Shown one piece after another: positions 1 through 7,987 of a stretch of DNA of 64,000 bases. Numbering within the stretch: the stretch's first letter is position 1; every line of letters starts with the position of its first letter. Below the pieces are notes generated by a model. The model made no database searches. It saw only the letters and a program-made list of their open reading frames with translations, and was not told the DNA's origin. Where the stretch lies: contig JANQPF010000010.1 in the NCBI GenBank assembly GCA_028285415.1, positions 124,001 through 188,000 on the forward strand. Reading direction: 5' to 3'. The DNA is from Pseudomonadales bacterium. GTDB lineage: Bacteria; Pseudomonadota; Gammaproteobacteria; Pseudomonadales; Azotimanducaceae. The translations under genes were made by a program, and so were the position numbers.

Positions 1-386
1 CGGTCGAGCAGGCGCTGTCGCAGCGCATCGTTCAGCGGGCCCATTGACGAGCCTTCGCCGAAGACTTCGAGAGTTACCCCCTGGCGAATGTCACCCTGAC
101 TTCGGCCATCGATCAGGAGAGACTCGTTAGCCCAGCTCAGCATGTTGATGAAACCGGGCGCAACGCTCAAACCCCGCACGTCGAGCACGCGGGAGCCCGT
201 CAGCGTGCCGGATGGTCCAATGCTCTCGATGCGATCGCCATTGATGCTGATGTCGCCGACGTAGGCGGGGCTGCCGCTGCCGTCATAGATCAGACCACCG
301 CGCAGGACCAGGTCGGCGCCGTGCGTTGACGCGCCTGCGCAAAGCAGCAGGAGGCAGCTGGTTCGGGAGAAAAGACGATGCACCAT
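1..386 (-). CDS. Amidohydrolase, N-acyl-D-amino-acid deacylase-like (N-terminal part only)
   Basis: The frame runs from an ATG at 386 to the left window edge without a stop, so about 128 N-terminal residues are visible. They start with a signal peptide (basic MVHRLFSR, then a Leu/Cys-rich core ending near GAS). Next comes the N-terminal beta-sandwich signature of D-aminoacylase/dihydroorotase-type amidohydrolases: ADLVLRGGLIYDGSG, GDISINGDRI, then RVLDVRGLSVAPGFIN. The metal-binding His-x-His after APGFI is replaced by INMLSWANES, as seen in some exported D-aminoacylase-like proteins. The family hydrolyses N-acylated D-amino acids or related amides. It is the last gene of a minus-strand operon, 6 nt after the DMT exporter. 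The metal site and C-terminus lie outside the window, so substrate and activity cannot be judged. Confidence 0.75.
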   Translation of the reverse strand, partial: MVHRLFSRTSCLLLLCAGASTHGADLVLRGGLIYDGSGSPAYVGDISINGDRIESIGPSGTLTGSRVLDVRGLSVAPGFINMLSWANESLLIDGRSQGDIRQGVTLEVFGEGSSMGPLNDALRQRLLD

Positions 387-392
387 GATGAC

Positions 393-1304
393 CTACGAAG
401 TGAGTTTCGATGGAAGGCGTTTAGGTTCCTTGTTGACGAGCACAACACCGGCGCTGACCAGGGCAATCGCAATGATGAAAGTCAACGTCAGCGGGTCGTC
501 GAATATGAGCCACCCGAAGAACACCCCGAATATGGGGGTCAGAAGACCGAACGAGGCCATGTTGGAGACCGGGTAGATGGACAGTATCCAGAACCAGATG
601 AGAAACCCGACCGCGACGACCACAACCACCTGTGCGGCAAATATGAGGCTGATCAGCGGCGTGATCTCGCGTACGAGATCGCCGAATAACGGGCTGATGA
701 GCAGCAACACAATGCTCGACACAACGAGTTGATACAGCAGGTTCATCTCAGCCGAGCACATGGCCAGACGAGTGCGGGTGACAAGCGCAATCCCCGCCCA
801 GAACATGCCGCCGACCAGTGCCATGAGATCGCCGATCCATGCATCTTCCCCGGCGGCGCCGAGATCACCCGAGAGCCCCATGGCAACGCCGCCGACGGCG
901 ATGACGAGGCCCAGGACCTTGTTGCGGTGCAGCTGTTCGCCGGGTACCAGAAAATGCGCGCCGAGGGCCACCCAGACGGGCATGGTGTAGAAAAACAGCG
1001 ACACCCGGGCGACGGTGGTGTAGTCGAGCGCAAGAAAGAGCAGGCAGAACTCGGCCGAAAACAAGAGGCCGTTGACGATACCGAACGGCAGGCTGCCGTC
1101 GCTCACGGAAAGCGTGCGGCGCATGATCAGCGCGAAACCGAGCACCAGCGGTAGTGCAAAGAGGGATCGCAGCCCCGACTGGAATACCGGGGCCAGGCCC
1201 TCGTTGACGACTTTTACCATCGCCTGATTCAGACCAAGCACTACGCTGAAACCAATCAGCCAGCTGGCGCCTACAGCATCGATGTGGGACTTGCGGACGG
1301 TCAC
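393..1304 (-). CDS. EamA/DMT-family transporter
   Basis: The 303-residue protein has about ten hydrophobic segments in the two-fold repeat expected of drug/metabolite transporters (10 TM helices, about 300 residues). Examples are WLIGFSVVLGLNQAMVKV at the start and FGLLTPIFGVFFGWLIFDD near the end; the latter is the typical second EamA signature. The GTG at 1304 was chosen because it overlaps the stop of the upstream LLM gene as GTGA; the frame stays open further upstream, but only with Arg-rich out-of-frame translation of that gene. Members export small metabolites or amino acids. Lying between an oxidoreductase and a D-aminoacylase-like enzyme, it may move a product of that pathway, but this is inference from operon structure only. 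Confidence 0.88.
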   Translation of the reverse strand: MTVRKSHIDAVGASWLIGFSVVLGLNQAMVKVVNEGLAPVFQSGLRSLFALPLVLGFALIMRRTLSVSDGSLPFGIVNGLLFSAEFCLLFLALDYTTVARVSLFFYTMPVWVALGAHFLVPGEQLHRNKVLGLVIAVGGVAMGLSGDLGAAGEDAWIGDLMALVGGMFWAGIALVTRTRLAMCSAEMNLLYQLVVSSIVLLLISPLFGDLVREITPLISLIFAAQVVVVVAVGFLIWFWILSIYPVSNMASFGLLTPIFGVFFGWLIFDDPLTLTFIIAIALVSAGVVLVNKEPKRLPSKLTS

Positions 1305-2242
1305 TGACCGGCAAGACGCCGCATTTCGGCGGCGAGCTCCGCGGCGAGAGGCACCTCTTCTTCGGCCGCGGCGGTACACACTTTGAAGTTCATGATGCTG
1401 GCACCGGCTTCCACGTATGGATACAGCTGCTCGGCAACTTCCCGCGGTGTGCCGAACGGGGTGTATCGCTCGAACTGCGCAAAAGGTACGTGATAGAACG
1501 CTTCCATACCCGTGGCCACAGCTTCCCGGGCGCGAGCGGGATCAGCCGTATCGAGGCCAAGCCACGGCTGATAACCATGCATCCACCTCGTGTCCCCACG
1601 ATCGCAGCGATCCGCCTCCGCAGCGATGATCTCCACCGCCTCGCGGTAGCGGCGGGTGGAGCACCACACGCCAATCCAGCCGTCGCCGAAGCGTCCGCAG
1701 CGGGCCAGCGCAGCGTTGGAACGACCGCCCACGATGATGGGGATACGTGCGTTCTGACGGGGGCGGATGCGCGCTTCGCGGAGCTGGAAGTGCTCACCCT
1801 CGTAGTCCAGGGTCTCACCGTCGAGCAGACGTCTGATGATGTCCAGACTCTCGTTGGCACGGGCGCCGCGCGTGCGCGGATCGACGCCGCAGACCTCCGT
1901 CTCGTGCCGGTCTTCACCTCCCACGCCGATGCCGAACAGCATGCGGCCGGGGGCGATTCTGTCCATCGTTGCCAGCTGCCGGGCAATGGGCAGCGGGTGG
2001 CGCAGCGGCAGCAGGTAGATGCTGATCATCACGCCGAGGTCGGCGTGGAGCTGGGACAGGGCTGCGACCTCGACGAAACCGTCTGCGCCTGAGCCATTGC
2101 GGAACGAAACATGATCGGCAACGTAGATGTGATCGATGCCCGCCGCTGCGAGCGTTTCGAGGGTTTGTTGTTTGTCGACGAGATCCGACACCCAGAAATT
2201 CGACGGTGCAGTCAGCCCGAATTTGAGCAAGTCTCCTCCCAC
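1301..2242 (-). CDS. LLM-class (luciferase-like) flavin-dependent oxidoreductase
   Basis: A 313-residue luciferase-like monooxygenase fold. Recognisable are the N-terminal strand KFGLTAPSNFW, IDHIYVADHVSF, PLRHPLPIARQLATMDRI, and the family segment GRMLFGIGVGGEDRHE followed by RGARANESLDIIRRLL. IPIIVGGRSNAALARCGRFGDGWI is the usual second half of F420- or FMN-dependent LLM enzymes. The reading starts with GTG at 2242; TTG at 2230 is an alternative. It is the first gene of the operon, with the DMT exporter overlapping its stop. These enzymes oxidise or hydroxylate small organics using FMNH2 or F420; cofactor and substrate cannot be told from sequence alone. Confidence 0.87.
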   Translation of the reverse strand: MGGDLLKFGLTAPSNFWVSDLVDKQQTLETLAAAGIDHIYVADHVSFRNGSGADGFVEVAALSQLHADLGVMISIYLLPLRHPLPIARQLATMDRIAPGRMLFGIGVGGEDRHETEVCGVDPRTRGARANESLDIIRRLLDGETLDYEGEHFQLREARIRPRQNARIPIIVGGRSNAALARCGRFGDGWIGVWCSTRRYREAVEIIAAEADRCDRGDTRWMHGYQPWLGLDTADPARAREAVATGMEAFYHVPFAQFERYTPFGTPREVAEQLYPYVEAGASIMNFKVCTAAAEEEVPLAAELAAEMRRLAGQ

Positions 2243-2307
2243 TCCCTTGATCGAGGTGTGATCATAAACAATTGCCTGGTATTGTGCTGAGCCGCCGGAG
2301 AAACCAC

Positions 2308-2577
2308 GTGAAGCGACCCAATCGAATCAAGCCTCATGCCATAGAGCGCAACACCGCACGCCGTTCGAGCTGGCTGCGCCTGACTCGCACGCTGGCGCTT
2401 GGCACCATTGCGACGGTGGCGGCGATCGTGTGGCTGGGTGATCAGTACGGCATCGAACGCGAGGTGATCCTCGAATTCCTGGGCACAAGCGCGCTCTTTG
2501 TGCTGATGCTAGTCGTTGCCGGGCTGCTGGGCACTGTGCTCCTCATGGGGCTGCGCAAGCTTCTACGTAAACCCTGA
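2308..2577 (+). CDS. Small two-helix membrane protein, unknown function
   Basis: The 89-residue product has a strongly basic N-terminus (KRPNRIKPHAIERNTARRSS) and two hydrophobic segments, LGTIATVAAIVWLGDQYG and SALFVLMLVVAGLLGTVLLM, ending in basic RKLLRKP. GTG at 2308 is preferred because a GGAG lies about eight bases upstream; an in-frame ATG at 2272 would add 12 residues. It is divergent from the LLM operon and converges on lepB. I do not recognise a family. The layout suggests an inner-membrane hairpin with both ends in the cytoplasm. Confidence 0.6.
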   Translation: MKRPNRIKPHAIERNTARRSSWLRLTRTLALGTIATVAAIVWLGDQYGIEREVILEFLGTSALFVLMLVVAGLLGTVLLMGLRKLLRKP

Positions 2578-2587
2578 AAACCGAAGC

Positions 2588-3316
2588 TCAGTTGAGGTCG
2601 CTGAAGAAGCGTTCGCCGCGAGGCAGATAGTAGTTTTCGTAGTCGAGCGAAAACGCGATCGAGTTCGCTTTGCCGAGAATGGTGTCCCGGTGAACGAAGC
2701 CGATTTCGCGCGAATCTTTGCTGTTGTCGCGGTTGTCTCCCATCACCCAGTAGTGATCTTCGGGTACCTCAATGGGCCCGAACGTGGCTTTGATCCCAGG
2801 GTGGCGCCAGCGGCCCAGCATGACCGTCCGTGACGTGCCCAGCAGGGACTCCTGCATGACCTCGTTGTTGTAGAGGGCTGGGGCGACCGCGGGCGGCAGG
2901 TCCGCAGGCTGTATCGGGGCGTAGTCCGCCAGCTCGCCGTTGATCACCAGGCGGTTGTCGATCATCTCTATTCTGTCGCCGGGGATCGCGATGACCCTTT
3001 TGACGAGGAGTTTGCCGGTCTCCGGCGCTTCGAAAGTGATGATGTCGGAGCGCACCGGATCAGCCCAGCGTGCAACACGCTCGAGGGTAAACGGGATGCG
3101 CAGATCATAGGCGAGCTTGTCCACGACGATGCGGTCGCCGATCAGGATGGATGGAATCATCGAGCTCGTTGGCACCTGATTCCAGTCGGCAATGGCGGAG
3201 CGAAACAGCAGCATGACGACAATGAACAACATGAAACCGCGCCATTCGCGCCACACGCGACGCGTCTTGCCTGGTCGCTCGGTGGATGTCGATGTCACGA
3301 CCGACGGCTCACTCAT
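2588..3316 (-). CDS. lepB: Signal peptidase I
   Basis: The 242-residue protein removes signal peptides on the outer face of the inner membrane using a Ser/Lys dyad. One TM segment (FMLFIVVMLLFRSAIADW, about residues 28-45) precedes the catalytic box VPTSSMIPS with nucleophile near Ser52. The general-base box is LLVKRVIAIPGD with Lys near 106. The C-terminal signature MGDNRDNSKDSR is intact. It is shorter than E. coli LepB, which has an extra N-terminal TM and a longer periplasmic insert. It overlaps the preceding DUF1244 gene by four bases (ATGA), so the two are probably co-translated. It is not beside lepA or rnc here, unlike in many gammaproteobacteria. Confidence 0.95.
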   Translation of the reverse strand: MSEPSVVTSTSTERPGKTRRVWREWRGFMLFIVVMLLFRSAIADWNQVPTSSMIPSILIGDRIVVDKLAYDLRIPFTLERVARWADPVRSDIITFEAPETGKLLVKRVIAIPGDRIEMIDNRLVINGELADYAPIQPADLPPAVAPALYNNEVMQESLLGTSRTVMLGRWRHPGIKATFGPIEVPEDHYWVMGDNRDNSKDSREIGFVHRDTILGKANSIAFSLDYENYYLPRGERFFSDLN

Positions 3317-3618
3317 TTCTGTTCGGCTGCCTCTAGCGCGGCGAGCTGCTCCGGCGATGCGGGCAGCTGGTGATTGGCCTTCCAGTCGTCATACGTCATG
3401 CCGTAGACGTGCTGCTGTGCTGCGGGCAGGTCCATGTCGACACCGGCATCCTCAGCGGCCGTGCGGTACCACTTGGACAGGCAGTTGCGGCAGAAGCCGG
3501 CGAGTATCATCAGGTCGATGTTCTGCACGTCCTTACGTTCGTCGAGGTGGGCGAGCAGGCGTCTGAACGCCGCGGCCTCAATTTCGGTTTGTTTGGTCCG
3601 GTCTAGCGCTTCGCTCAC
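3313..3618 (-). CDS. DUF1244 family protein
   Basis: The 101-residue protein matches the small DUF1244 family over its whole length. The core is KDVQNIDLMILAGFCRNCLSKW with the invariant FCRNCLS cysteines, then the conserved HVYGMTYDDWK. No function is established for the family. The Cys-x-x-Cys could bind metal or act in redox chemistry, but that is inference. The start is the ATG at 3618, with GGAGACAA just upstream. It overlaps lepB by four bases, an arrangement that argues for one transcript. Confidence 0.9.
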   Translation of the reverse strand: MSEALDRTKQTEIEAAAFRRLLAHLDERKDVQNIDLMILAGFCRNCLSKWYRTAAEDAGVDMDLPAAQQHVYGMTYDDWKANHQLPASPEQLAALEAAEQK

Positions 3619-3670
3619 TGTTGTCTCCTTGGTATTGCATCCGCCTGCATCCGCTTTCGATCCGTGCCTT

Positions 3671-4444
3671 TCACGCGGCGTTTCGGGTGAACACCCAGTC
3701 GTCGCCGTCCGAAAGCTGGTCGTTGTACGTGTAGCCGTCGTAGTCGAACGCCTGCAGGGCTTTCAACGTGCTCACTCGCTCGTCAATCATGTAGCGGGTC
3801 ATCAGGCCTCTGGCGCGCTTGGCGAAAAACGAGAGGAACCTGAATTTGCCGTTCTTCCATTCGCGAAAGTGCACGTTGATGATGCGTGCGTCAATGGATT
3901 CCGGCTGCAGCACGTTGAAGTACTCGTTCGATGCCAGATTGATCAGCACCTTCTGCTTCTGCTCCGCGATCGCTTCGTTCAGTGCGTCCGTCACCTTGTC
4001 GTCCCAGAAATCGTAGAGCGATTTGCCGCGGCCGGTGCAGAGCTTGGTGCCCATTTCCAGACGGTAGGGCCGGATCAGGTCCAGCGGTTTCAGAATGCCG
4101 TGCAGACCGCTGAGAATGCGCACGTGCTTCTGCGCCCAGGTGAAGTCCCGCTCGGACATCGTCTGTGCCTCCAGGCCCAGATAGACGTCGCCTTTGAAGG
4201 CGAGCACGGCCGGTCGCGAGCTGGTTTTGTCGAAGCTGGGCTGCCACTCCGCATAGCGGCGATGGTTCAGTTCAGCCAGATTGTCGCTGATGCCCATCAG
4301 GCGTGAGATTGCTGGCGGCGCGAGCGTGCGCAGGGTGTCGATGAGCTCTGCAGAATCATCGACGAAGTCCGGCTGTGAAGACTTCCGTGTGGCAAGCGGC
4401 GTTTCATAATCCAGGGTTTTGGCCGGTGAAATGATGGCGAGCAT
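3671..4444 (-). CDS. yaaA: Peroxide stress protein YaaA (DUF328/UPF0246)
   Basis: The 257-residue protein is full length for YaaA. It carries the N-terminal signature MLAIISPAKTLDYE, the central FKGDVYLGLEA, HVRILSGLHGILKPLDLIRPYRLEMGT in two adjoining blocks, and the C-terminal GYTYNDQLSDGDDWVF. In E. coli YaaA lowers free iron and limits Fenton damage during H2O2 stress; a DNA-binding HhH-like fold is known for the family. It is monocistronic, divergent from the PP2C phosphatase gene, with a 90-base shared upstream region that contains a perfect palindrome. No OxyR site was recognised by eye. Confidence 0.94.
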   Translation of the reverse strand: MLAIISPAKTLDYETPLATRKSSQPDFVDDSAELIDTLRTLAPPAISRLMGISDNLAELNHRRYAEWQPSFDKTSSRPAVLAFKGDVYLGLEAQTMSERDFTWAQKHVRILSGLHGILKPLDLIRPYRLEMGTKLCTGRGKSLYDFWDDKVTDALNEAIAEQKQKVLINLASNEYFNVLQPESIDARIINVHFREWKNGKFRFLSFFAKRARGLMTRYMIDERVSTLKALQAFDYDGYTYNDQLSDGDDWVFTRNAA

Positions 4445-4470
4445 GTACTGCGTATACCTTCGTTTGGGTC

Positions 4471-4482
4471 AACTAGCTAGTT
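4471..4482. promoter_or_regulatory. 12-bp perfect palindrome between divergent yaaA and PP2C genes
   Basis: AACTAGCTAGTT is a perfect inverted repeat centred in the 90-base gap between two divergent genes, 27 bases from the yaaA start and 53 from the phosphatase start. Its position would suit an operator controlling either or both genes. No regulator is identified, and a 12-bp palindrome can occur by chance. Confidence 0.35.
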
Positions 4483-4534
4483 TACCGCATCCCAGGTAAC
4501 GTACACCATGATCGATGGTCCGACCGGATAGGAA

Positions 4535-5254
4535 ATGTTGAACGTTGTCGCGCGCAGTCACCGAGGACTGGTCCGCCTCAACAACGAAGATTTTGTTCAT
4601 GCAGACGCGCAAAGCCGCTTTGCGATTCTCGCTGACGGCATGGGTGGTCTGATGGCCGGAGAAATTGCGAGCGAAGTTGCCGTTGTCACTGCGCGCAGAC
4701 ACCTCGAAGCAGACGCACCCAGAGACAGTACCCAGGCGCTGTCGGCCATCGTCAACCTGTCGCACAACGCGGTGCTGGCGGAAGCCCGGGAGCTCAACTA
4801 CACGGGTAAAATGGGCACCACGCTGGTGGTGTGGGCGCAGAACGGTGAGGGTCGTTCCTATTTCGGTCACGTTGGTGACTCCCGCCTTTATACCTATAGC
4901 GCAGGTAAGCTCGAGCAGGTGACGCGGGATCACACGGTTGCCCAGCGCTTGATTGACGCGGGTGAAATCGACCCGGACAAAGAGCACGAAGCACCGCACC
5001 GTCACGTGCTGACCCAGGCGCTGGGCCTGCCGGGGGTTTTCCAGCCGCAGGTTGGTGAGGTGCCCGGCTGCGAGCGCTTGCTGCTCTGCTCGGATGGCCT
5101 GTCGGATCTCGTCAGGCGCGAGCAGCTCGAGGCGTTGATGGCAACCCCCGGGCTCGAGCTGTGCGCCGACTACCTGCTGAAGGCGGCAATGGACGCAGGT
5201 GGCAGCGATAACGTCAGCGTGGTGCTGGTGGAGTTCGATGCTTTGCGATCGTGA
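4535..5254 (+). CDS. PP2C-family serine/threonine protein phosphatase
   Basis: The 239-residue cytosolic protein has every metal-coordinating PP2C motif in order: NEDF, ILADGMGG, KMGTTLVVW, FGHVGDSRLY, VTRDHTVAQ, LLCSDGLSD and GGSDNVSVVLVE. It has the compact bacterial Stp/PppA size with no extra domain, and so should dephosphorylate Ser/Thr-P (or Arg/His-P) using two Mn/Mg ions. An AGGA lies immediately before the ATG; TTG at 4538 is also possible. No kinase gene is adjacent, but a Hanks-type kinase domain is encoded at 13.8-20.1 kb, so the two could be functional opponents. That link is inference. Confidence 0.93.
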   Translation: MLNVVARSHRGLVRLNNEDFVHADAQSRFAILADGMGGLMAGEIASEVAVVTARRHLEADAPRDSTQALSAIVNLSHNAVLAEARELNYTGKMGTTLVVWAQNGEGRSYFGHVGDSRLYTYSAGKLEQVTRDHTVAQRLIDAGEIDPDKEHEAPHRHVLTQALGLPGVFQPQVGEVPGCERLLLCSDGLSDLVRREQLEALMATPGLELCADYLLKAAMDAGGSDNVSVVLVEFDALRS

Positions 5255-5270
5255 TGACCGCTACTATAAT
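5243..5270 (+). promoter_or_regulatory. Sigma70-type promoter for bolA-trhO
   Basis: A perfect TATAAT at 5265-5270 lies 33 bases before the bolA ATG. A TTGCGA at 5243-5248 sits 16 bases upstream as a four-of-six -35 match. It begins inside the last codons of the phosphatase gene. Transcription would start near 5277, leaving a short leader. Confidence 0.6.
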
Positions 5271-5302
5271 CTCCCGCCCGCCGTCAGCCTGAGCAAGCCA
5301 CC

Positions 5303-5623
5303 ATGAACCGCGCCGAGCGTATTGAACACGCCCTGACCAACGAATTTGACCTCGCGCACCTCGAAGTGCTCGATGAGAGCGGCAACCACAGCGTCCCGGA
5401 CGGTGCTGAAAGCCACTTCAAGGTGGTCACGGTGTCCTCGGCTTTCGACGGCGTTTCACGGATCCAGCGGCATCGGCTCATCAATGCCGCGCTGGCCGGT
5501 GAGTTCGACGGCGGCATGCATGCGCTGGCCATCCACGCGTACACCGCCGATGAGTGGCAGGCGCGCTTCGGTGAAGCCCCGCTCAGCCCGCCGTGTGCCG
5601 GCGGCAGCAAAGCGGACGCTTAG
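5303..5623 (+). CDS. BolA-family protein
   Basis: The 106-residue protein has the BolA fold pattern. An N-terminal helix (IEHALTNEFDLAHLEVLDES) leads to NHSVPDGAESHFKVVTVSS, then SRIQRHRLINAALAGEF and the invariant His-containing GGMHALAIHAYTADEW. BolA proteins act with monothiol glutaredoxins in Fe-S/iron handling or as DNA-binding regulators. The FDG..R.QRHR segment is the usual nucleic-acid/ligand face. A TATAAT box 33 bases upstream and a short gap to trhO suggest a two-gene unit. The last 15 residues are extra and low in complexity. Confidence 0.9.
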   Translation: MNRAERIEHALTNEFDLAHLEVLDESGNHSVPDGAESHFKVVTVSSAFDGVSRIQRHRLINAALAGEFDGGMHALAIHAYTADEWQARFGEAPLSPPCAGGSKADA

Positions 5624-5651
5624 CCGCGCGAGTGGTATCGGGAGTATCGTG

Positions 5652-6563
5652 ATGCGTCGCGTTTTGACGTTCTACAAATTCCAGCAGCTGGCTGATCCAG
5701 AAACCCTGCAGGCGACATTGCTGCGTGCCGGGCACGGTCTCGACATCAAAGGCACCATTCTGCTCGCCGCTGAAGGGATCAACGGCACGCTTGTCGGCAG
5801 CGAGGCGGCGCTCAGGGACATGCAGCAGCACCTGGACGGCACCTTTCCGGACCTGCCTTACAAGTGGTCTGATCTCGATGAGGGCAACCCGGGGTTTTAC
5901 CGCTTCAAGGTGAAAATCAAACCGGAAATCGTCACGCTCGGTGTGGGCGTGATCAACACGGAGCAGGGCGGTGAGCACGTCGATCCGTCGCGCTGGAACG
6001 AGCTCCTCGACGATCCTGAGGTGCTTGTCATCGACACCCGCAACACCTACGAGATCGACATCGGCACGTTTCCGTCAGCCATCTCACCGGCGACTACCAA
6101 CTTCCGCGAGTTTCCCGGCTGGGTCGAGTCAGCGCTCGATCCTGCCGAGCACCCACGTGTCGCCATGTTCTGCACCGGCGGGATACGCTGCGAGAAAGCC
6201 TCCGCTTACCTCTTAGCGCAGGGATTCGATGAAGTTTACCAGCTGGACGGTGGGGTTCTTTCTTATCTCGAACACGTTGCGTCCGATGAGAACCGGTGGC
6301 AGGGCGAGTGTTTTGTCTTCGACCAGCGGGTGTCGGTCAACGCCGAGCTCCAGGAGGGGGTCTACCAGCAGTGTTTTGCGTGCCGCCATCCGTTGTCCCA
6401 GGCAGAACTCGACAGTCCGCAATTTGAACAGGGTGTCAGCTGTCCGCACTGTTTCGATCCCGCGGACGAAGATCGCCTGACGGCTTTGCGCGAACGGCAG
6501 CGTCAGGTGGAGCTGGCTGCAGCCCGCGGCACGTCGCACGTTGGCGCAACGCAGGGCGAGTGA
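5652..6563 (+). CDS. trhO: tRNA uridine(34) hydroxylase, rhodanese-like (TrhO/YceA)
   Basis: The 303-residue protein makes 5-hydroxyuridine at tRNA position 34 in an O2-dependent reaction, a first step to cmo5U/mcmo5U. It has the N-terminal acylphosphatase-like domain (RRVLTFYKFQQL; IKGTILLAAEGINGTLVG). A rhodanese domain follows (VLVIDTRNTYEIDIGTF) with the active-site loop FCTGGIRCEKA, Cys at the expected place. The C-terminal Cys-rich segment QCFACRHP...GVSCPHCF probably binds zinc. The ATG at 5652 has GGGAG seven bases upstream; the frame is open far upstream but there overlaps bolA. It lies 28 bases downstream of bolA. Confidence 0.94.
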   Translation: MRRVLTFYKFQQLADPETLQATLLRAGHGLDIKGTILLAAEGINGTLVGSEAALRDMQQHLDGTFPDLPYKWSDLDEGNPGFYRFKVKIKPEIVTLGVGVINTEQGGEHVDPSRWNELLDDPEVLVIDTRNTYEIDIGTFPSAISPATTNFREFPGWVESALDPAEHPRVAMFCTGGIRCEKASAYLLAQGFDEVYQLDGGVLSYLEHVASDENRWQGECFVFDQRVSVNAELQEGVYQQCFACRHPLSQAELDSPQFEQGVSCPHCFDPADEDRLTALRERQRQVELAAARGTSHVGATQGE

Positions 6564-6567
6564 CGCC

Positions 6568-7305
6568 TCAGGATTCTGTTTCAGCCACCAGAATCGGCTC
6601 CAGATGCTGCCAGACCGCAGCTTTCATCTGCGGCTGGGCCGCGGCAGTCGGGTGGATGCCGTCGTCCTGCATCATGCCTTCCTCCAGCGCCACGTCTTCC
6701 AGGAAAAACGGCACCAGCAGGGTTTCCGTGGCTGCAGCAACCTCGCCGAACACGTTGTCGAAGGCGCTCGCGTAGCGCGGACCGTAGTTGGGTGGTATGC
6801 GCATGGCCATCATAATGGGAATGGCGCCTGCCGCTCTCACCTCATCCACCATCGTTTGCAGGTTGCTGCGTATGCGACTGATGGGATACCCGCGCAGCCC
6901 GTCGTTGCCGCCGAGTTCAATGATCACGATGCTGGGCGTATGCTCTTCCAGGAGGCCTTTGAGTCTCGCCAGGCCGCCGCCGGTCGTTTCCCCGGAGATG
7001 CTGGCGTTGACGGTGTACCAGGGTTCTTCACGCTGCGCTAACGTCTCATCGAGAAGATGAACCCAGCCCTCGTCCCGTTGAATACCGTATCCCGCGCTGA
7101 TACTGTCCCCGAGGACGACGATGGCCTGGCCTTCCGCCCGGTAGGAGGCTTCCTGCAGCGGATTGGCCGATTCGCGTAGTGAATCGGCGGCAACCACCTG
7201 AGCCAGGCCCGAGGTAGTTGCAAATAACGCGATCAGGACACCCTTGGCGGCTTTCACGGTGGGAAAGCGGACAGAGCAGCGCTGGAGAAATTGGTAGAAA
7301 TTCAT
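6568..7305 (-). CDS. TesA-like arylesterase/lysophospholipase, SGNH hydrolase
   Basis: The 245-residue protein is an exported SGNH/GDSL hydrolase of the E. coli TesA type. It has a signal peptide (KAAKGVLIALFATTSGLAQVVAA), block I with the nucleophile in VVLGDSISAGYG, Gly block II in SGETTGGGLARL, block III ELGGNDGLRG, and block V DDGIHPTAAAQ holding the Asp-His pair. It should hydrolyse acyl esters/thioesters or lysophospholipids in the periplasm. Like E. coli tesA it is divergent from a ybbA-ybbP-like ABC pair, but here the two ATGs share the bases CATG. An internal GTG at 7257 would shorten the N-terminus and leave a normal signal peptide. Confidence 0.92.
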   Translation of the reverse strand: MNFYQFLQRCSVRFPTVKAAKGVLIALFATTSGLAQVVAADSLRESANPLQEASYRAEGQAIVVLGDSISAGYGIQRDEGWVHLLDETLAQREEPWYTVNASISGETTGGGLARLKGLLEEHTPSIVIIELGGNDGLRGYPISRIRSNLQTMVDEVRAAGAIPIMMAMRIPPNYGPRYASAFDNVFGEVAAATETLLVPFFLEDVALEEGMMQDDGIHPTAAAQPQMKAAVWQHLEPILVAETES

Positions 7306-7987
7306 GAGTCGCACAGTTGTTAGAGCCCAAAATATCGAAAAAGTTGTCGATACTGCTGCAGGTGATCTGGTTATCTTGGATGGCATTGATCTCGAAATCA
7401 ACGAAGGTGAATCGGTGGCGATTGTCGGCGCCTCGGGCTCGGGTAAAACCACGTTGCTCGGAATTCTCGCCGGCCTCGATTCAGCCACCGGCGGCAGCGT
7501 TGCGATTCTGGATTACGAGCTCACAGAGCTCGACGAAGAGGCGCGCGCGCTGGTACGCGGTGAGCACGTTGGTTTCGTTTTTCAATCGTTCCAGCTGCTC
7601 GCCTCGCTGACCGCGCTCGAAAACGTCATGCTGCCGGCGGAGCTGCGCGGAGAGAGTCTTGCTCAGGCGCAGGCGGTATCGCTCCTGGATAAAGTTGGCC
7701 TCGGCGACCGGACCGGACACTATCCGCGTCAGCTTTCGGGCGGTGAGCAGCAGCGCGTGGCCATTGCCCGGGCGTTTGCATCCAACCCGACGCTGCTCTT
7801 TGCCGACGAGCCGACGGGAAATCTGGATACGGCCACCGGGGAGCGCATCATCGATCTCCTCTTTGAGCTCAACCAGGAATTTGGCACCACGCTCATCATG
7901 GTGACCCACGATGCGCGTCTGGCCGACCGCTGCGATCGCACGGTTGCCATCGAGGCGGGTCGTATCAAAACTGCGGTGCAAGCCTGA
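7304..7987 (+). CDS. ABC transporter ATP-binding protein, YbbA/LolD type
   Basis: The 227-residue ATPase has Walker [14 protein letters not shown]-loop FVFQSFQLLASL, signature QLSGGEQQRVAIARAF, Walker B LLFADEPTGNLD and the H-loop VTHDARLADRC. The FQSFQLL..LTALENVMLP pattern is that of the LolD/MacB/YbbA subgroup, which powers FtsX-like permeases acting on lipid or periplasmic substrates rather than importing solutes. It overlaps the permease gene in TGATG. Its ATG shares bases with the start of divergent tesA, so each gene's promoter should lie inside the other. Confidence 0.93.
   Translation: MSRTVVRAQNIEKVVDTAAGDLVILDGIDLEINEGESVAIVGASGSGKTTLLGILAGLDSATGGSVAILDYELTELDEEARALVRGEHVGFVFQSFQLLASLTALENVMLPAELRGESLAQAQAVSLLDKVGLGDRTGHYPRQLSGGEQQRVAIARAFASNPTLLFADEPTGNLDTATGERIIDLLFELNQEFGTTLIMVTHDARLADRCDRTVAIEAGRIKTAVQA

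Noticed and set aside
5346-5651. Upstream extension of trhO into the bolA gene
   Set aside because: The extra 102 residues are an out-of-frame reading of bolA, and ATG at 5652 has a good ribosome site.
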